From: an uncultured Lachnospiraceae bacterium
Lineage (GTDB): Bacteria; Bacillota; Clostridia; Lachnospirales; Lachnospiraceae
DNA: 44,985 nt
Assembly: GCA_900317555.1 (NCBI GenBank)
Contig: ONHF01000023.1
Span: forward strand, 1-44,985
Reading direction: 5' to 3'
Shown here piece after piece: positions 1 through 8,370 of the stretch. The translations under genes were made by a program, and so were the position numbers. The notes under the pieces were generated by a model. The model did not search any database and was not told the DNA's origin. It saw only the letters and a list, made by a program, of their open reading frames with translations. How positions within the stretch are numbered: position 1 is the first letter of the stretch; each line of letters opens with the position of its first letter.

Positions 1-173
1 CAGGTCCCACTCCCTAACCGAAAACCCAGGCCTGCAAAAGCGGCTTAATTACAGAGGAAAGTGGCATTTCTTACCCACAGGGATGCCTGAAGAGCCTAAT
101 TTTATCAAATATAATTGTTCTTATGATTTCTCCGTGGGAGAAAGATGCTAAAATAATAAAACAGAGGTTTGAT
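1..173. other. Leader of the diguanylate cyclase gene, no gene seen
   Basis: I see no coding sequence here. A short inverted repeat (GGCAT at about 72-76 against ATGCC at 83-97) could form a weak hairpin. Because the downstream gene makes c-di-GMP I looked for a c-di-GMP-I riboswitch, but the expected conserved blocks are not recognisable. The segment probably holds the promoter and 5' leader. Confidence 0.4.
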
Positions 174-1418
174 ATGAACAATATCTGGTCAATCATCCAG
201 GAAACGGCAGGCATTCGCGCAGACCAGGATTACGTCAAAACATATCTGGAGCACCACAACCTCGCCTACCTGATGGTCATTTCGATGTTCAGCATTGTCA
301 GTCAGACCCTGATGCCGCTTATCGGCCTTCTCGGCTTCCCGGCAGCAGGTGCTGGCGCTGTTCTTCGCGCGCCTTCTTTTCTTCCGGTTCACTATGTTTA
401 CATGATTGAGATCGCGTGCAGTACGGTCTGTTTTTTCTTCGCGATGCACGCACACCGGAAGACGCCTTTCAACTACAAGATAACAAACGCAGTCTGCCTT
501 CTCTACGGCTTTGCGATGACCTGCTACGGCGCCTACATTTCGGTCTATGATCCGCACCTTGGTCTCACGGTCATGCCGTTCCTGATCAACGAAATGTGGA
601 TCTTCGGTCTGCTGGCCCTGCCACCGGTTCTCTCGCTATTCGTGTCGGCATTCTACTTTATATCCTATGCGCACATTTTGAACGTGATCCAGTACTCGTT
701 CGGAAGAACGATCTGCCTTCTTCTGTTCTGGGTTTCGATTTATGTGATCAGCGTTGTACGCTACCGCGTTTCACTGAATGTTGTGCATGAGAAGCACCGT
801 TCGGAGGCCGTGTATGAAAAGCTCGAAGTCATTTCCAGAACCGACGCCCTGACCGGCCTGAAAAACAGGACTGCCCTGAACAGCGACTTCCCCAGCTTTT
901 CTTCCGCGCATCTGTATGTCATGATGACGGATATCGACAATTTCAAGGAATACAATGACAGCCTCGGGCATGCGTTCGGAGATGAAATCCTCGGGAATTT
1001 TGGAAGATGCCTCTGCTCGGTTTTCGGACACGACGACGTCTACCGCTACGGCGGCGATGAGTTTCTTGTGATCGCGGATAATTACAATGACGAGACATTC
1101 CTGAAAGCCGTGAACCGGGTACGCTCCAAATTCAATAACTGCACAGTCGGCGGCAGCTGCATCCACGCGACCTTCAGTGCAGGAAGCGTCGAAGGCGCCT
1201 GCCACAGCGGGCAGGACTGTCTGGAAATGATACGGCAGGCGGATATCCGGCTGTACAAAGCCAAAGACGGAGGGAAGAACAGACTCTTCGAGGGTACAAA
1301 TCCTTCTCCCGGCCGCTCAGAAGATCAGCATGTACCGGATACCGGACCCGGTCCCGGCACATGCCAGAGAAATGAAAAAGATGTGAATATAACAAAATCT
1401 GCCCCCGCCGGACAATGA
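174..1418 (+). CDS. Membrane-bound diguanylate cyclase (GGDEF)
   Basis: Predicted to make cyclic di-GMP from two GTP at the cytoplasmic face of the membrane. The N-terminal half is strongly hydrophobic, with about five or six membrane segments, and the C-terminal half is a GGDEF domain beginning near the SRTDALTGLKNR motif. The catalytic loop RYGGDEF is intact. In typical cyclases the inhibitory site is RxxD five residues before GGDEF; here the aligned residues are FGHD, so product inhibition is probably lost. An in-frame ATG exists at 123 but has no ribosome site. The ATG at 174 follows AGAGG at 6 nt and is preferred (414 residues). There is no EAL or known sensory domain, so the signal is unknown. 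The stop codon region overlaps a bidirectional terminator. Confidence 0.9.
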   Translation: MNNIWSIIQETAGIRADQDYVKTYLEHHNLAYLMVISMFSIVSQTLMPLIGLLGFPAAGAGAVLRAPSFLPVHYVYMIEIACSTVCFFFAMHAHRKTPFNYKITNAVCLLYGFAMTCYGAYISVYDPHLGLTVMPFLINEMWIFGLLALPPVLSLFVSAFYFISYAHILNVIQYSFGRTICLLLFWVSIYVISVVRYRVSLNVVHEKHRSEAVYEKLEVISRTDALTGLKNRTALNSDFPSFSSAHLYVMMTDIDNFKEYNDSLGHAFGDEILGNFGRCLCSVFGHDDVYRYGGDEFLVIADNYNDETFLKAVNRVRSKFNNCTVGGSCIHATFSAGSVEGACHSGQDCLEMIRQADIRLYKAKDGGKNRLFEGTNPSPGRSEDQHVPDTGPGPGTCQRNEKDVNITKSAPAGQ

Positions 1419-1450
1419 ACCTGGCTTCTTGTTCTCCGGAGGCAGATTTT
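1394..1450. terminator. Bidirectional terminator between the GGDEF gene and the XRE gene
   Basis: AAAATCTGCC at 1394-1403 pairs perfectly with GGCAGATTTT at 1441-1450, with an inner CCGG/CCGG pair. The A and T tails on either side let it serve both convergent genes. The left arm overlaps the 3' end of the diguanylate cyclase reading frame. Confidence 0.8.
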
Positions 1451-1460
1451 ATTATCAGCG

Positions 1461-1847
1461 TTATTCGTCTCTGCGCGGATGCCTGTCCAGATAATCGCGC
1501 AGCTCCTTGTCATGCCGCACGATCAGATCCATAAAGTCATCCGCCAGATCTTTGTATACAGGGAGCAGACCACTCCATTTCCTCCCGAACTGATAGGTTT
1601 CAGGGTCCAGCTCCTCTTTCTTTATAGAATCGCTGCGGAGGGTTTCCGATATGTCAATATTCAGCGCTTCCGCTGCCTTGATCATCGTATCCATCGAAAC
1701 TCTGCGGGAAGGGTGCAGCAGCAGTGTATAAACCGTATTCCTGCTGCAGCCGATTCTGCGGGCAAGCTCTTCCTTGCTCATGCCGGACCGCTTCCACTTT
1801 GTAATAATCGACTGTCGCAGTAATGCGGTCTGTTCTGGCGTAAGCAT
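1461..1847 (-). CDS. XRE-family helix-turn-helix regulator
   Basis: A small cytoplasmic DNA-binding protein of 128 residues. Residues about 10-60 match the lambda-repressor/XRE fold: MSKEELARRIGCSRNTVYTL is the typical recognition-helix region, followed by the helix containing MDTMIKAAEALNIDI. The C-terminal half is charged, ends in a probable helix and matches no domain I recognise. It is convergent with the diguanylate cyclase. Its upstream region carries repeated ATTGTGC half-sites, so autoregulation is plausible. Target genes are unknown. Confidence 0.8.
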   Translation of the reverse strand: MLTPEQTALLRQSIITKWKRSGMSKEELARRIGCSRNTVYTLLLHPSRRVSMDTMIKAAEALNIDISETLRSDSIKKEELDPETYQFGRKWSGLLPVYKDLADDFMDLIVRHDKELRDYLDRHPRRDE

Positions 1848-1909
1848 ACGTCCTTATCCTTTCACTGAATTCTGTTTCCATTGTAGTGAAGGAGCGGCCT
1901 TCGCGAAAG

Positions 1910-1946
1910 GCGCAATATATTGTGCATTATGTATTAATAATTGTGC
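1910..1946 (-). promoter_or_regulatory. Candidate operator of the XRE regulator
   Basis: ATTGTGC occurs at 1919-1925 and again at 1940-1946, exactly 21 bp or two helical turns apart. A near-inverted copy, GCGCAAT, lies at 1910-1916. The cluster is about 65-100 bp upstream of the XRE start codon. The repeats are seen directly; the operator role is inferred. Confidence 0.4.
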
Positions 1947-1987
1947 GTTTAATATGATATTTTCAGCAAATATCACGCTTCCGTTCC

Positions 1988-2015
1988 ATAAAAAAACAGG
2001 TGCCCGCCGGCACCC
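1988..2015 (-). terminator. Intrinsic terminator of the 3D-domain gene
   Basis: On the minus strand GGTGCC (2009-2014) and GGCACC (1999-2004) form a GC-rich hairpin followed by an uninterrupted T tract (the A run at 1988-1996 on the plus strand). It lies about 50 bp after the stop codon at 2068. Confidence 0.85.
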
Positions 2016-2067
2016 GCTGAAATACTGCATTCATGTCATATGTACATATGGTGTTCGTAAAAAGTTA

Positions 2068-2559
2068 TTACCACGCCACCGCGATGTCCATCGTCCCGGG
2101 CTGAGAAGCCGCGAAAGTTCCCGTATCGCAGACAATCGCCGTCCCGAGGCTCGTCTCTACAAGACTTCCGTACGGATGAACGCCGTAATTGGCGGCAATC
2201 ATTATGTAAGGTCCGAACATCTTGACCCCGTCGTTTCTGACCCAGTACTCGCCTGCAAAGCCCGCCGCGGACAGATTCGCGGCAACCCGGCTCATGTTCA
2301 GGTTGTAGTACACTTCCTGTCCGCTGGGTCCGTTGATTCTTCCCGCGCTTCTCGTCAAAACAGTGCCGCCCCACACAAGACTTCTGGTCTGCGCGGCAAG
2401 CACTTCTTTCGACGCGCCGGCAAGCACCTGCGAAGACAATGCCGGCTGTGCCACTCCCGCAGTATCCTTCTCCGCCGCGAACGCCGCAAGCGGTGTGCCT
2501 GCTCCTGCCATAACAAATGTGAACAGTGTCAATGCAATTGTCGCAATGATCTTTTTCAA
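2068..2559 (-). CDS. Secreted 3D-domain (double-psi beta-barrel) protein
   Basis: An exported protein of about 163 residues. A lysine-rich start and hydrophobic stretch (KKIIATIALTLFTFVMAGAG, then an alanine-rich AFAAE site) form a signal peptide cleaved near residue 30. The C-terminal 90 residues, from RINGPSGQEVYYNL through VETSLGTAIVCDTGTF to the final DIAVAW, match the clostridial 3D domain found in cell-wall enzymes related to MltA/RlpA-type folds. The aspartates in CDTG and MDIAV correspond to the 3D motif. I choose a TTG start at 2557-2559: it follows AGAGAGGA at 8 nt and lies exactly at the signal peptide, whereas the longer frame from 2658 begins upstream of the likely transcription start. 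A peptidoglycan-related role is inferred. Confidence 0.75.
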   Translation of the reverse strand: MKKIIATIALTLFTFVMAGAGTPLAAFAAEKDTAGVAQPALSSQVLAGASKEVLAAQTRSLVWGGTVLTRSAGRINGPSGQEVYYNLNMSRVAANLSAAGFAGEYWVRNDGVKMFGPYIMIAANYGVHPYGSLVETSLGTAIVCDTGTFAASQPGTMDIAVAW

Positions 2560-2658
2560 TAAACAAATCCTCTCTGAATTCAGGCGGCCCCCGTCCGGTG
2601 CCGTGAAATATAAATCGTGCTCTTCATTTCCACAGCAAATTTTGCTGTACTGCAACAA

Positions 2659-2687
2659 ATATTACAAAAATATTTCATTTATGTCAA
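2659..2687 (-). promoter_or_regulatory. Sigma-A promoter of the 3D-domain gene
   Basis: On the minus strand a perfect -35 TTGACA (2682-2687) is followed after 17 bp by TAATAT (2659-2664). Transcription would start near 2652, about 90 nt before the TTG start. Confidence 0.75.
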
Positions 2688-2942
2688 GTTCTGTAAATAT
2701 AAGTTAATTTGTTAACAACTATCTTAACAATTGAGCAAGCCGCGCCGGCGGAGCTGCTCAGCTGGCTAACGTAAGGCGCGGCTCGCGCAGCGCCGCTCAC
2801 AACACGCCGGCCGCCTGCCCCGGCGGCGCTTTCTTCTTGCCGATCCTGCTTTAACGCGGTAAAATTCACATAACTATAAAGAAGTAAAACAGCGGGCGCC
2901 GCAAGGCGCACGGCCGCGGATACCCATCCAAAGGAGGACAAC
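2688..2942. promoter_or_regulatory. GC-rich regulatory region upstream of threonine ammonia-lyase
   Basis: No gene is seen. The block at 2735-2835 is full of GC-rich inverted segments around GCGCCGGCGG and CCGGCGGCGC. A plus-strand promoter, TTGCCG at 2837-2842, 17 bp spacer, TAAAAT at 2860-2865, lies about 80 bp before the ilvA start. The leader ends in a strong AAAGGAGG ribosome site. I looked for a T-box and did not find its conserved GGGTGGNACCGCG element. Confidence 0.55.
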
Positions 2943-4160
2943 ATGGCGGAACTGACTCTGGAAAGCTTTGAACGGGCTTGCGAAATTGTAAAAGAAGTTA
3001 CACTTCCCACCGACCTCATCTACTCTGATTCCTACAGTGAGCAGACCGGTGCCAAGGTATATCTCAAGCCCGAAAACATGCAGCGCACCGGCGCCTACAA
3101 AGTGCGCGGCGCCTACTATAAAATCAGCACGCTTCCCGAAGAAAAGAGAAAATCGGGCCTGATTACCGCCTCTGCGGGCAACCACGCGCAGGGCGTCGCG
3201 TACGCCGCGTCCCGCTTCAAGGCAAAGGCAGTCATCGTCATGCCGACGACCACGCCGCTGATCAAAGTAAACCGCACTAAAGCGCTCGGGGCCGAGGTTG
3301 TTTTGCACGGTGATGTTTTTGATGAAGCGAGCGAGTACGCGCACAAGCTCGCCGAAGAAAAGGGCTACACCTATATTCCTCCGTTCGATGATCCCGCTGT
3401 CGCGACCGGGCAGGGCACAATCGCGATGGAAATCATCAAGGAACTTCCGCTCGTCGATTACATTCTCGTTCCGGTGGGCGGCGGCGGACTGGCAGCCGGC
3501 GTTTCCACGCTCGTCAAACTTCTGCGCCCCGACTGCAAGGTTATCGGCGTCGAGCCCGAGGGTGCAGCCTGCCTGACGGCCTCCCTTAAGGCCGGCAAGG
3601 TTGTTACGCTTCCTGCGGTCAGTACGATTGCGGACGGTACAGCGGTCAAAACACCGGGCTCTATTATTTTCCCCTACCTCCAGAAGAATCTGGACAGCGT
3701 CATCACTGTGCCGGACGAAGATCTCATTGAGGCCTTCCTTGACATGGTCGAAAATCACAAGATGATCGTCGAGAATTCCGGTCTGCTTTCGGTTGCCGCG
3801 TTAAAACAGCTCGACTGCCGCGGTAAAAAAGTTGCCTGCGTTCTTTCGGGCGGCAATATGGATGTCATCACAATGTCCTCAGTCATCCAGCAGGGACTCA
3901 TTCACCGCAACCGGATCTTCACGGTTTCGGTTCTGCTGCCGGACAAACCGGGCGAACTGCAGAAGGTGGCAGGTGTCATCGCGGCCGTGAACGGCAACGT
4001 CATCAAGCTCGAGCACAACCAGTTTGTCAGCGTCAACAGAAGCGCGGCCGTGGAGCTTCGTATTACTCTCGAAGCCTTCGGTACAGAACACAAACAGCAG
4101 ATTCTTACCGCGCTTGAAAAGAACGGCTACACGCCGCGCGTTGTCCGCACGGTAATCTGA
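2943..4160 (+). CDS. ilvA: Threonine ammonia-lyase with C-terminal ACT domain
   Basis: A PLP enzyme that deaminates threonine (and probably serine) to 2-oxobutyrate and ammonia. At 405 residues it matches the shorter catabolic-type family. The PLP lysine is K53 in TGAYKVRGA, the phosphate-binding glycine loop is VPVGGGGLAAG near residue 178, and the last 80 residues form one ACT-type regulatory domain (FTVSVLLPDKPGELQKVAGV). The start has an ideal AAAGGAGG site. It is followed by a DUF3810 gene, thrH and dus on the same strand, and thrH also acts in serine/threonine metabolism. Whether it works in isoleucine synthesis or in threonine breakdown cannot be decided from sequence. Confidence 0.93.
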   Translation: MAELTLESFERACEIVKEVTLPTDLIYSDSYSEQTGAKVYLKPENMQRTGAYKVRGAYYKISTLPEEKRKSGLITASAGNHAQGVAYAASRFKAKAVIVMPTTTPLIKVNRTKALGAEVVLHGDVFDEASEYAHKLAEEKGYTYIPPFDDPAVATGQGTIAMEIIKELPLVDYILVPVGGGGLAAGVSTLVKLLRPDCKVIGVEPEGAACLTASLKAGKVVTLPAVSTIADGTAVKTPGSIIFPYLQKNLDSVITVPDEDLIEAFLDMVENHKMIVENSGLLSVAALKQLDCRGKKVACVLSGGNMDVITMSSVIQQGLIHRNRIFTVSVLLPDKPGELQKVAGVIAAVNGNVIKLEHNQFVSVNRSAAVELRITLEAFGTEHKQQILTALEKNGYTPRVVRTVI

Positions 4161-4219
4161 GAACGGCCGGCGGCGCATTTTCGGCGCGGTCCGGCAGTGC
4201 CGGGCCGGCGCGGGCATCT

Positions 4220-5101
4220 ATGGGATACAGGCGTTTTTATCGCGCTTACCTTCGCGCGGCGCTCTGGATCGCCAGTGTGACGGCGCTGATCATGGTTCTG
4301 AACTGTTTTATCCAGTATCATTGCACGCCTCTTGAGGAATCGCTGCAAGGGTACGGCAGACAGTATTCCACGGAAGATCTTGCAGAATTGCGGGATATGA
4401 TTGTGGAACAGGCAAATACGCTTGCGGAAGAAGTGCCGGAAACGAATTTCTCCCGGGCGGTTCTTCATGATCCAGCGGCGGCTTCCCGCGATGCTGTAGC
4501 CGCCCTCGCATCTATGTATCCGCGGCTTGGCGGCTATCAGGTCAACCCCAAACCGCTGTATTACTCCTGGTTTGTCAGTCAGCAGTACATGCAAGGATAT
4601 TATTTTCCGTTTTCGATGGAAGCGAATTATAATAATCTGATGATGCCGATGAACATCCCTTTCACGATGTGCCACGAAATCGCGCACACCCACGGGTATA
4701 TTCTGGAGGACGACGCAAATTTTCTGGCTTTCCTTGCCTGCACGGAATCGAAGGAACCGGTTCTCCGCTACAGCGGCTATCTTGGAATTCTTTACTATGT
4801 GGACAATGATTTTTACGCGTCCGCGGGAAAAACAGAGTACCGGCGCCATCCCGACATCAGCGAAAAGGTCCGCTCCGACAGCCGTTTTCTCAGTGAGAAG
4901 GCGTGGGCGCAGGTAGAACAGCTCTCCCCGCTCCCCACCAAAACCGTGCAGGCAGCCGCCGACACTTACGTTGATACAACATTAAAAGCAAACGGCATCG
5001 CGTCCGGCAAGGCAAGCTACTCTCATGTTGTCGCCCTGCTTCTGGAATATTATGATGGGGATTATTCCGGCGCGAAGCGGCATACTCACAGCAGCTCATA
5101 G
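4220..5101 (+). CDS. DUF3810-type membrane-anchored metalloprotease-like protein
   Basis: A protein of 293 residues with one N-terminal membrane segment (about residues 10-28). It carries a zinc-protease-like HEIAH motif at H152-E153-H156 in the context FTMCHEIAHTHGYI, with a downstream acidic stretch EDDANFLAFLACTES that may supply the third ligand. This layout is typical of the DUF3810 family, for which no substrate is established. It starts 60 bp after ilvA with only a weak ribosome site and is followed 33 bp later by thrH, so co-transcription is likely. Peptidase activity is inferred from the motif alone. Confidence 0.72.
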   Translation: MGYRRFYRAYLRAALWIASVTALIMVLNCFIQYHCTPLEESLQGYGRQYSTEDLAELRDMIVEQANTLAEEVPETNFSRAVLHDPAAASRDAVAALASMYPRLGGYQVNPKPLYYSWFVSQQYMQGYYFPFSMEANYNNLMMPMNIPFTMCHEIAHTHGYILEDDANFLAFLACTESKEPVLRYSGYLGILYYVDNDFYASAGKTEYRRHPDISEKVRSDSRFLSEKAWAQVEQLSPLPTKTVQAAADTYVDTTLKANGIASGKASYSHVVALLLEYYDGDYSGAKRHTHSSS

Positions 5102-5134
5102 CAGCGCAGCAGCCGCTGCGGAAAGGATTACAGA

Positions 5135-5734
5135 ATGGATATTGTATGTCTTGATATGGAGGGTGTTCTGGTTCCGGAAATCTGGATCGCGTTTTCCAAG
5201 GCCAGCGGTATTCCCGAACTTTCAAGGACGACCCGCGACGAACCCGACTACGATAAACTTATGCGCTGGCGCCTTGGTATTCTAAAGGAACACGGCCTCG
5301 GACTGAAAGAAATCCAAAAGACAATAGGGACCATCGATCCTCTCCCCGGCGCGCGGGAATTTCTGGACGAGCTGCGTTCTCTGACGCAGGTGATCATTAT
5401 CAGTGATACCTTCACGCAGTTCGCAATGCCGCTTATGAAGAAGCTCGGGTATCCGACGCTGTTTTGCAATACGCTCGAGGTCGCTCCTTCCGGAGAGATC
5501 ACCGGCTTCAAGATGCGCATCGAAAATTCCAAGTACAGCACGGTCCGCGCACTCCAGTCCATCGGCTTCAACACCATTGCAAGCGGCGATTCGTACAACG
5601 ACCTTGCCATGATCCGGGCAAGCAAAGCAGGCTTTCTGTTTAAATCCACCCCGCAGATCAAAGCGGACAATCCGGACATCCCGGCATTTGATGAGTTTCC
5701 GGATCTGTTAGCCGCCATCAAATCCGCGCTCTGA
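5135..5734 (+). CDS. thrH: ThrH: phosphoserine phosphatase / homoserine phosphotransferase
   Basis: A HAD-superfamily phosphotransferase of 199 residues. The nucleophile motif reads LDMEGVLVPEIW (D7, with Glu where most HAD phosphatases have the second Asp), the form characteristic of ThrH. Motif II is IIISDTF near residue 90 and motif IV is GDSYNDLAM near residue 150. The family hydrolyses phosphoserine and can pass the phosphate to homoserine, giving homoserine phosphate for threonine synthesis. It has a clear GGAAAGGA ribosome site and lies in a run with ilvA, DUF3810 and dus, which fits serine/threonine metabolism. Confidence 0.9.
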   Translation: MDIVCLDMEGVLVPEIWIAFSKASGIPELSRTTRDEPDYDKLMRWRLGILKEHGLGLKEIQKTIGTIDPLPGAREFLDELRSLTQVIIISDTFTQFAMPLMKKLGYPTLFCNTLEVAPSGEITGFKMRIENSKYSTVRALQSIGFNTIASGDSYNDLAMIRASKAGFLFKSTPQIKADNPDIPAFDEFPDLLAAIKSAL

Positions 5735-5749
5735 AGCCGGAGGAGTTAT

Positions 5750-6940
5750 ATGCAGTTATATTTTGCCCCGCTGGAGGGGATCACCGGCTATGTTTACCGG
5801 AATGCGCATCACGCGTGTTTTGGCGGCGTAGACCGGTATTTTACGCCTTTTGTCGTCGCGACTTTCACACGCAAGGTCAAGACCCGCGAGAAGATGGACA
5901 TTCTCCCGCACAACAACGCCGGCACCCCTCTTGTCCCCCAGATTCTCTCCAACAATGCCGAAGAATTTCTCGCCACGGCGCGCTACATGGCGGACTTCGG
6001 CTACCCGGAAGTCAATCTCAACCTCGGCTGCCCCATGGCGACAGTGGTGAACAAACATAAAGGTTCCGGTTTTCTTAGTGTGCCGGACGAGCTGGACGCG
6101 TTCCTTGATAAAATCTATAACGGTGCGGAGCAGATCCGGACCGGAAGCGGGAAGCCGCTCCGCATTTCCGTCAAAACACGCCTCGGCATGAACTCCCCCG
6201 AAGAATTTGAAAGAATCTTTTCGATCTACCGTCAGTATCCGCTTTCGGAGCTGATTGTCCATGCGAGAACGCGGAAGGAAATGTACGCCGGCATGCCTCA
6301 CCTTACGATTTTCCGGCGTCTGCTTGATGAAACCCCGATTCCGCTCGTCTACAACGGGAATATTTTCACGGTGCGGGACGAAGAGCGCGCCGAAGCACTC
6401 TTTGCAGGCACCTCCTCTCCCTGCCGCGGCTTTATGCTCGGCCGGGGCCTGCTTTCGGACCCGGCGCTTGCGGAGAAGATCTGCGCGGCCGCGGGCAGCG
6501 CGGCGGGCATATCGGCTTCCGGCAACAGATCGGGCGCTGCATGTGCTGATGCGCAGGGCGCCGGCAATATGCCAAGCCGTACTGATGCGCGGGGCGCCGG
6601 CAATGCCGCGTCCGGAGGCGGTGCGGCACGAAACTGCGCGGCGACAGAAACTGCTGCGGAACGCGGCAGCGAAGATATGTCCAGGCGGCTGCGCAGCTTC
6701 CATGATACGCTTTACCACGGATATCAGGAGCAGTATCAGGGCTTTCACGGACAACATTCCGGAGAAACGGTCATCATCAACCGGATGAAAGAAGTCTGGA
6801 CATTCATGGGCAATCAGTTCGAGGATGACGCCCGCTTCCTCAAGAATATTCACAAAGCAAAAAATCATGTGGAATACGAAGCGGCTGTCCGGATGATATT
6901 TGCGAACTGTGCGGTCACAGGCGCAAAAGACGGACTGTAG
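5750..6940 (+). CDS. tRNA-dihydrouridine synthase with an Ala/Gly-rich insertion
   Basis: A flavin enzyme that reduces uridine to dihydrouridine in tRNA. The N-terminal TIM barrel is intact: YFAPLEGITGYVYR, the catalytic cysteine C94 in NLGCPMATVVNKHKGSGF, SVKTRLGM, and the FMN-phosphate region YNGNIFT and GRGLLSDP. Between the barrel and the C-terminal helical domain, at about residues 245-308, is a low-complexity Ala/Gly/Ser/Arg stretch missing from ordinary family members. Part of it is a two-copy 36-bp direct repeat (6546-6581 and 6582-6617). The start follows GGAGGAG, 15 bp after thrH. Which tRNA uridine it modifies is unknown. Confidence 0.9.
   Translation: MQLYFAPLEGITGYVYRNAHHACFGGVDRYFTPFVVATFTRKVKTREKMDILPHNNAGTPLVPQILSNNAEEFLATARYMADFGYPEVNLNLGCPMATVVNKHKGSGFLSVPDELDAFLDKIYNGAEQIRTGSGKPLRISVKTRLGMNSPEEFERIFSIYRQYPLSELIVHARTRKEMYAGMPHLTIFRRLLDETPIPLVYNGNIFTVRDEERAEALFAGTSSPCRGFMLGRGLLSDPALAEKICAAAGSAAGISASGNRSGAACADAQGAGNMPSRTDARGAGNAASGGGAARNCAATETAAERGSEDMSRRLRSFHDTLYHGYQEQYQGFHGQHSGETVIINRMKEVWTFMGNQFEDDARFLKNIHKAKNHVEYEAAVRMIFANCAVTGAKDGL
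6546..6617 (+). repeat. Two-copy 36-bp direct repeat inside dus
   Basis: CTGATGCGC(A/G)GGGCGCCGGCAAT opens both copies, at 6546 and at 6582. The first 22 bases match with one difference, after which the copies diverge. The repeat encodes part of the low-complexity insertion and suggests expansion by slippage or duplication. Confidence 0.7.
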
Positions 6941-7220
6941 CTCGGGCGCCGCGCCGCGCTTTTCCAGCATATTTTATGGGCGCGGCGCCGTGCATTTCTT
7001 GCATAACTGAAAATTTCCTGATTTTGCAAGAAGCCCTTCGGCGTATTTCTCAATTCCGCGCCTTTTGCAAGAATGATTTGTTCCTATGCCTAGTTTTCTT
7101 CTTGCAAATCCTCGAAATTCGTACTTTTGCAAGAAGCCTTTCGAGCAAGACGCGCTGATACTCCACGGCACGCCAAATGCAATGCCGCGTAGCGCGGCGC
7201 CGCGCATTTCCAGCCAACTT
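6941..7220. repeat. Intergenic repeat block with TTGCAAGAA elements
   Basis: This non-coding stretch lies between the convergent dus and fliB-like genes. The 8-9-mer TTGCAAGAA or its complement occurs five times: inverted near 6997, direct near 7023 and 7065, inverted near 7100, direct near 7127. Several direct copies continue as AAGCC(C/T)TTCG. The block is bounded by GC-rich segments ending in a shared CGCGC(A/T)TTTCCAGC direct repeat, near 6955-6968 and 7201-7214, and GGCGC/GCGCC palindromes recur at both ends. I see no reading frame that looks like a real gene. It may be a MITE-like element or a structured 3' region. Confidence 0.6.
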
Positions 7221-8240
7221 CTAGCAGGAAGCTCCCTTCATGATCTCCAGATTCTTCTCATCATGCTCTATTTCCCGCGAATAGCTGTGCGCGATATCTG
7301 CCATATCCTCCGCGTCAAATTGCCCTTTTGTCGCAAAGCGAAGCAGGCACAGCAGAAAGACTGCGCGCAGGCTCCGGCGGCAGAGAACTTCCGCCGTTTC
7401 CCGCTCCTCAAACCATTCGTCGATCGAATACCGCCAGAGAAAATATACCTGGAGCCGCCGGAACCACCCCTGCGCCTTTTCCCCCGCGCAGACAATAAAT
7501 TCCCCGGTCAGCGTGTCCAGATGAGACTCGTCCTGTATCAGCTGCTGCAGCATCGAAAGCTGCTCCGACCAGCCCGCGCCAATGGGTTCACAGCGTTGCA
7601 GCGCCGAAAGAAGTGCCATATCCACTTCTCCGGCAGCGCCGGAGTCCGTACCAAGTGCAGCGGCAAATGCTCCGGCTGCCGCACGGCGCCGCGGCGCCGC
7701 CAGCTCCCACGCGAACGGCTTCGACTGAATATCCTTCACTTTCTGGTCTCTTGCCGCAAGGATCGTCTGAAGGCGCTGCTTCTCATCTTCTGACAGCGCG
7801 TCTTCCGCCCCCTCATCCTCCGTCAAAGTGTAGGAAATCGGCCCATCCTCCGCAAAAAAGATCTCCGCAACCGCAGGACACGACAAACTCAGATCCTGCT
7901 GAGAATAGTCCCCGGCCTCAATATAGTATCTCGGATACTCGCGGCAAGTCGTGCACAGCGCGCCTTCGCCCATTTGGAGGATGATCCGGCAGAGGCCTGT
8001 TCTGTCCAGAAACGGACAGTTTCCATCCGCAGTCAGCGGAAAAAATCGCGCGTGCCCGTCCTCCGTTTCCTCTTCACGGATACTCGCGCGCACCTCTTTC
8101 GCGAACTCCCCCGGCGCAAGCTGATAATATTCATTTGCGTCATCATCAATATCCACTTCCCACCCGCGGCAGCAGGTGTCCCCGCACTTGTCCGCAGTGC
8201 AGGTAAATTTGCTATAATAATCTGGACGTTCAATTTTCAT
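7221..8240 (-). CDS. FliB-like (flagellin lysine-N-methylase family) cysteine-cluster protein
   Basis: A cytoplasmic protein of 339 residues. It opens with MKIERPDYYSKFTCTADKCG and then DTCCRGW, the cysteine pattern of the FliB/UPF0153 families thought to bind an iron-sulfur cluster. A second cysteine set follows (NCPFLDRTGLCRI and ALCTTCREYPRYY). FliB methylates lysines of flagellin in enterobacteria, but no flagellar gene is in this window, so the target is unknown. The frame stays open upstream to 8786, antisense to rlmH. I choose the ATG at 8240 because the conserved domain starts there and AAAGG precedes it. It is divergent from rlmH. Confidence 0.8.
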   Translation of the reverse strand: MKIERPDYYSKFTCTADKCGDTCCRGWEVDIDDDANEYYQLAPGEFAKEVRASIREEETEDGHARFFPLTADGNCPFLDRTGLCRIILQMGEGALCTTCREYPRYYIEAGDYSQQDLSLSCPAVAEIFFAEDGPISYTLTEDEGAEDALSEDEKQRLQTILAARDQKVKDIQSKPFAWELAAPRRRAAAGAFAAALGTDSGAAGEVDMALLSALQRCEPIGAGWSEQLSMLQQLIQDESHLDTLTGEFIVCAGEKAQGWFRRLQVYFLWRYSIDEWFEERETAEVLCRRSLRAVFLLCLLRFATKGQFDAEDMADIAHSYSREIEHDEKNLEIMKGASC

Positions 8241-8370
8241 CTCGTCTGGCCTACCTTTCCCGAAGCCGGCTTTGAACGCTGCACGGGCGGCATCGGACCG
8301 CCGGCAGCATCTTTGTACGAACGCCATTATAATTTTCGCGCGGCATGATGACAACCGTGCACGGAGCAAT

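Noticed and set aside
1-173. Possible c-di-GMP riboswitch before the GGDEF gene
   Set aside because: The conserved GEMM blocks are not recognisable and the only hairpin is short and weak.
2688-2942. Possible T-box leader before the threonine ammonia-lyase gene
   Set aside because: The GGGTGGNACCGCG antiterminator element is absent; the region looks like a GC-rich repeat plus a normal promoter.
5756-6970. Long minus-strand frame opposite dus
   Set aside because: Antisense shadow of a well-supported gene in GC-rich sequence, with no ribosome site or recognisable domain.
7086-7793. Plus-strand frame starting in the TTGCAAGAA repeat block
   Set aside because: Most of it is antisense to the FliB-like gene and the product is low-complexity Arg/Pro-rich.
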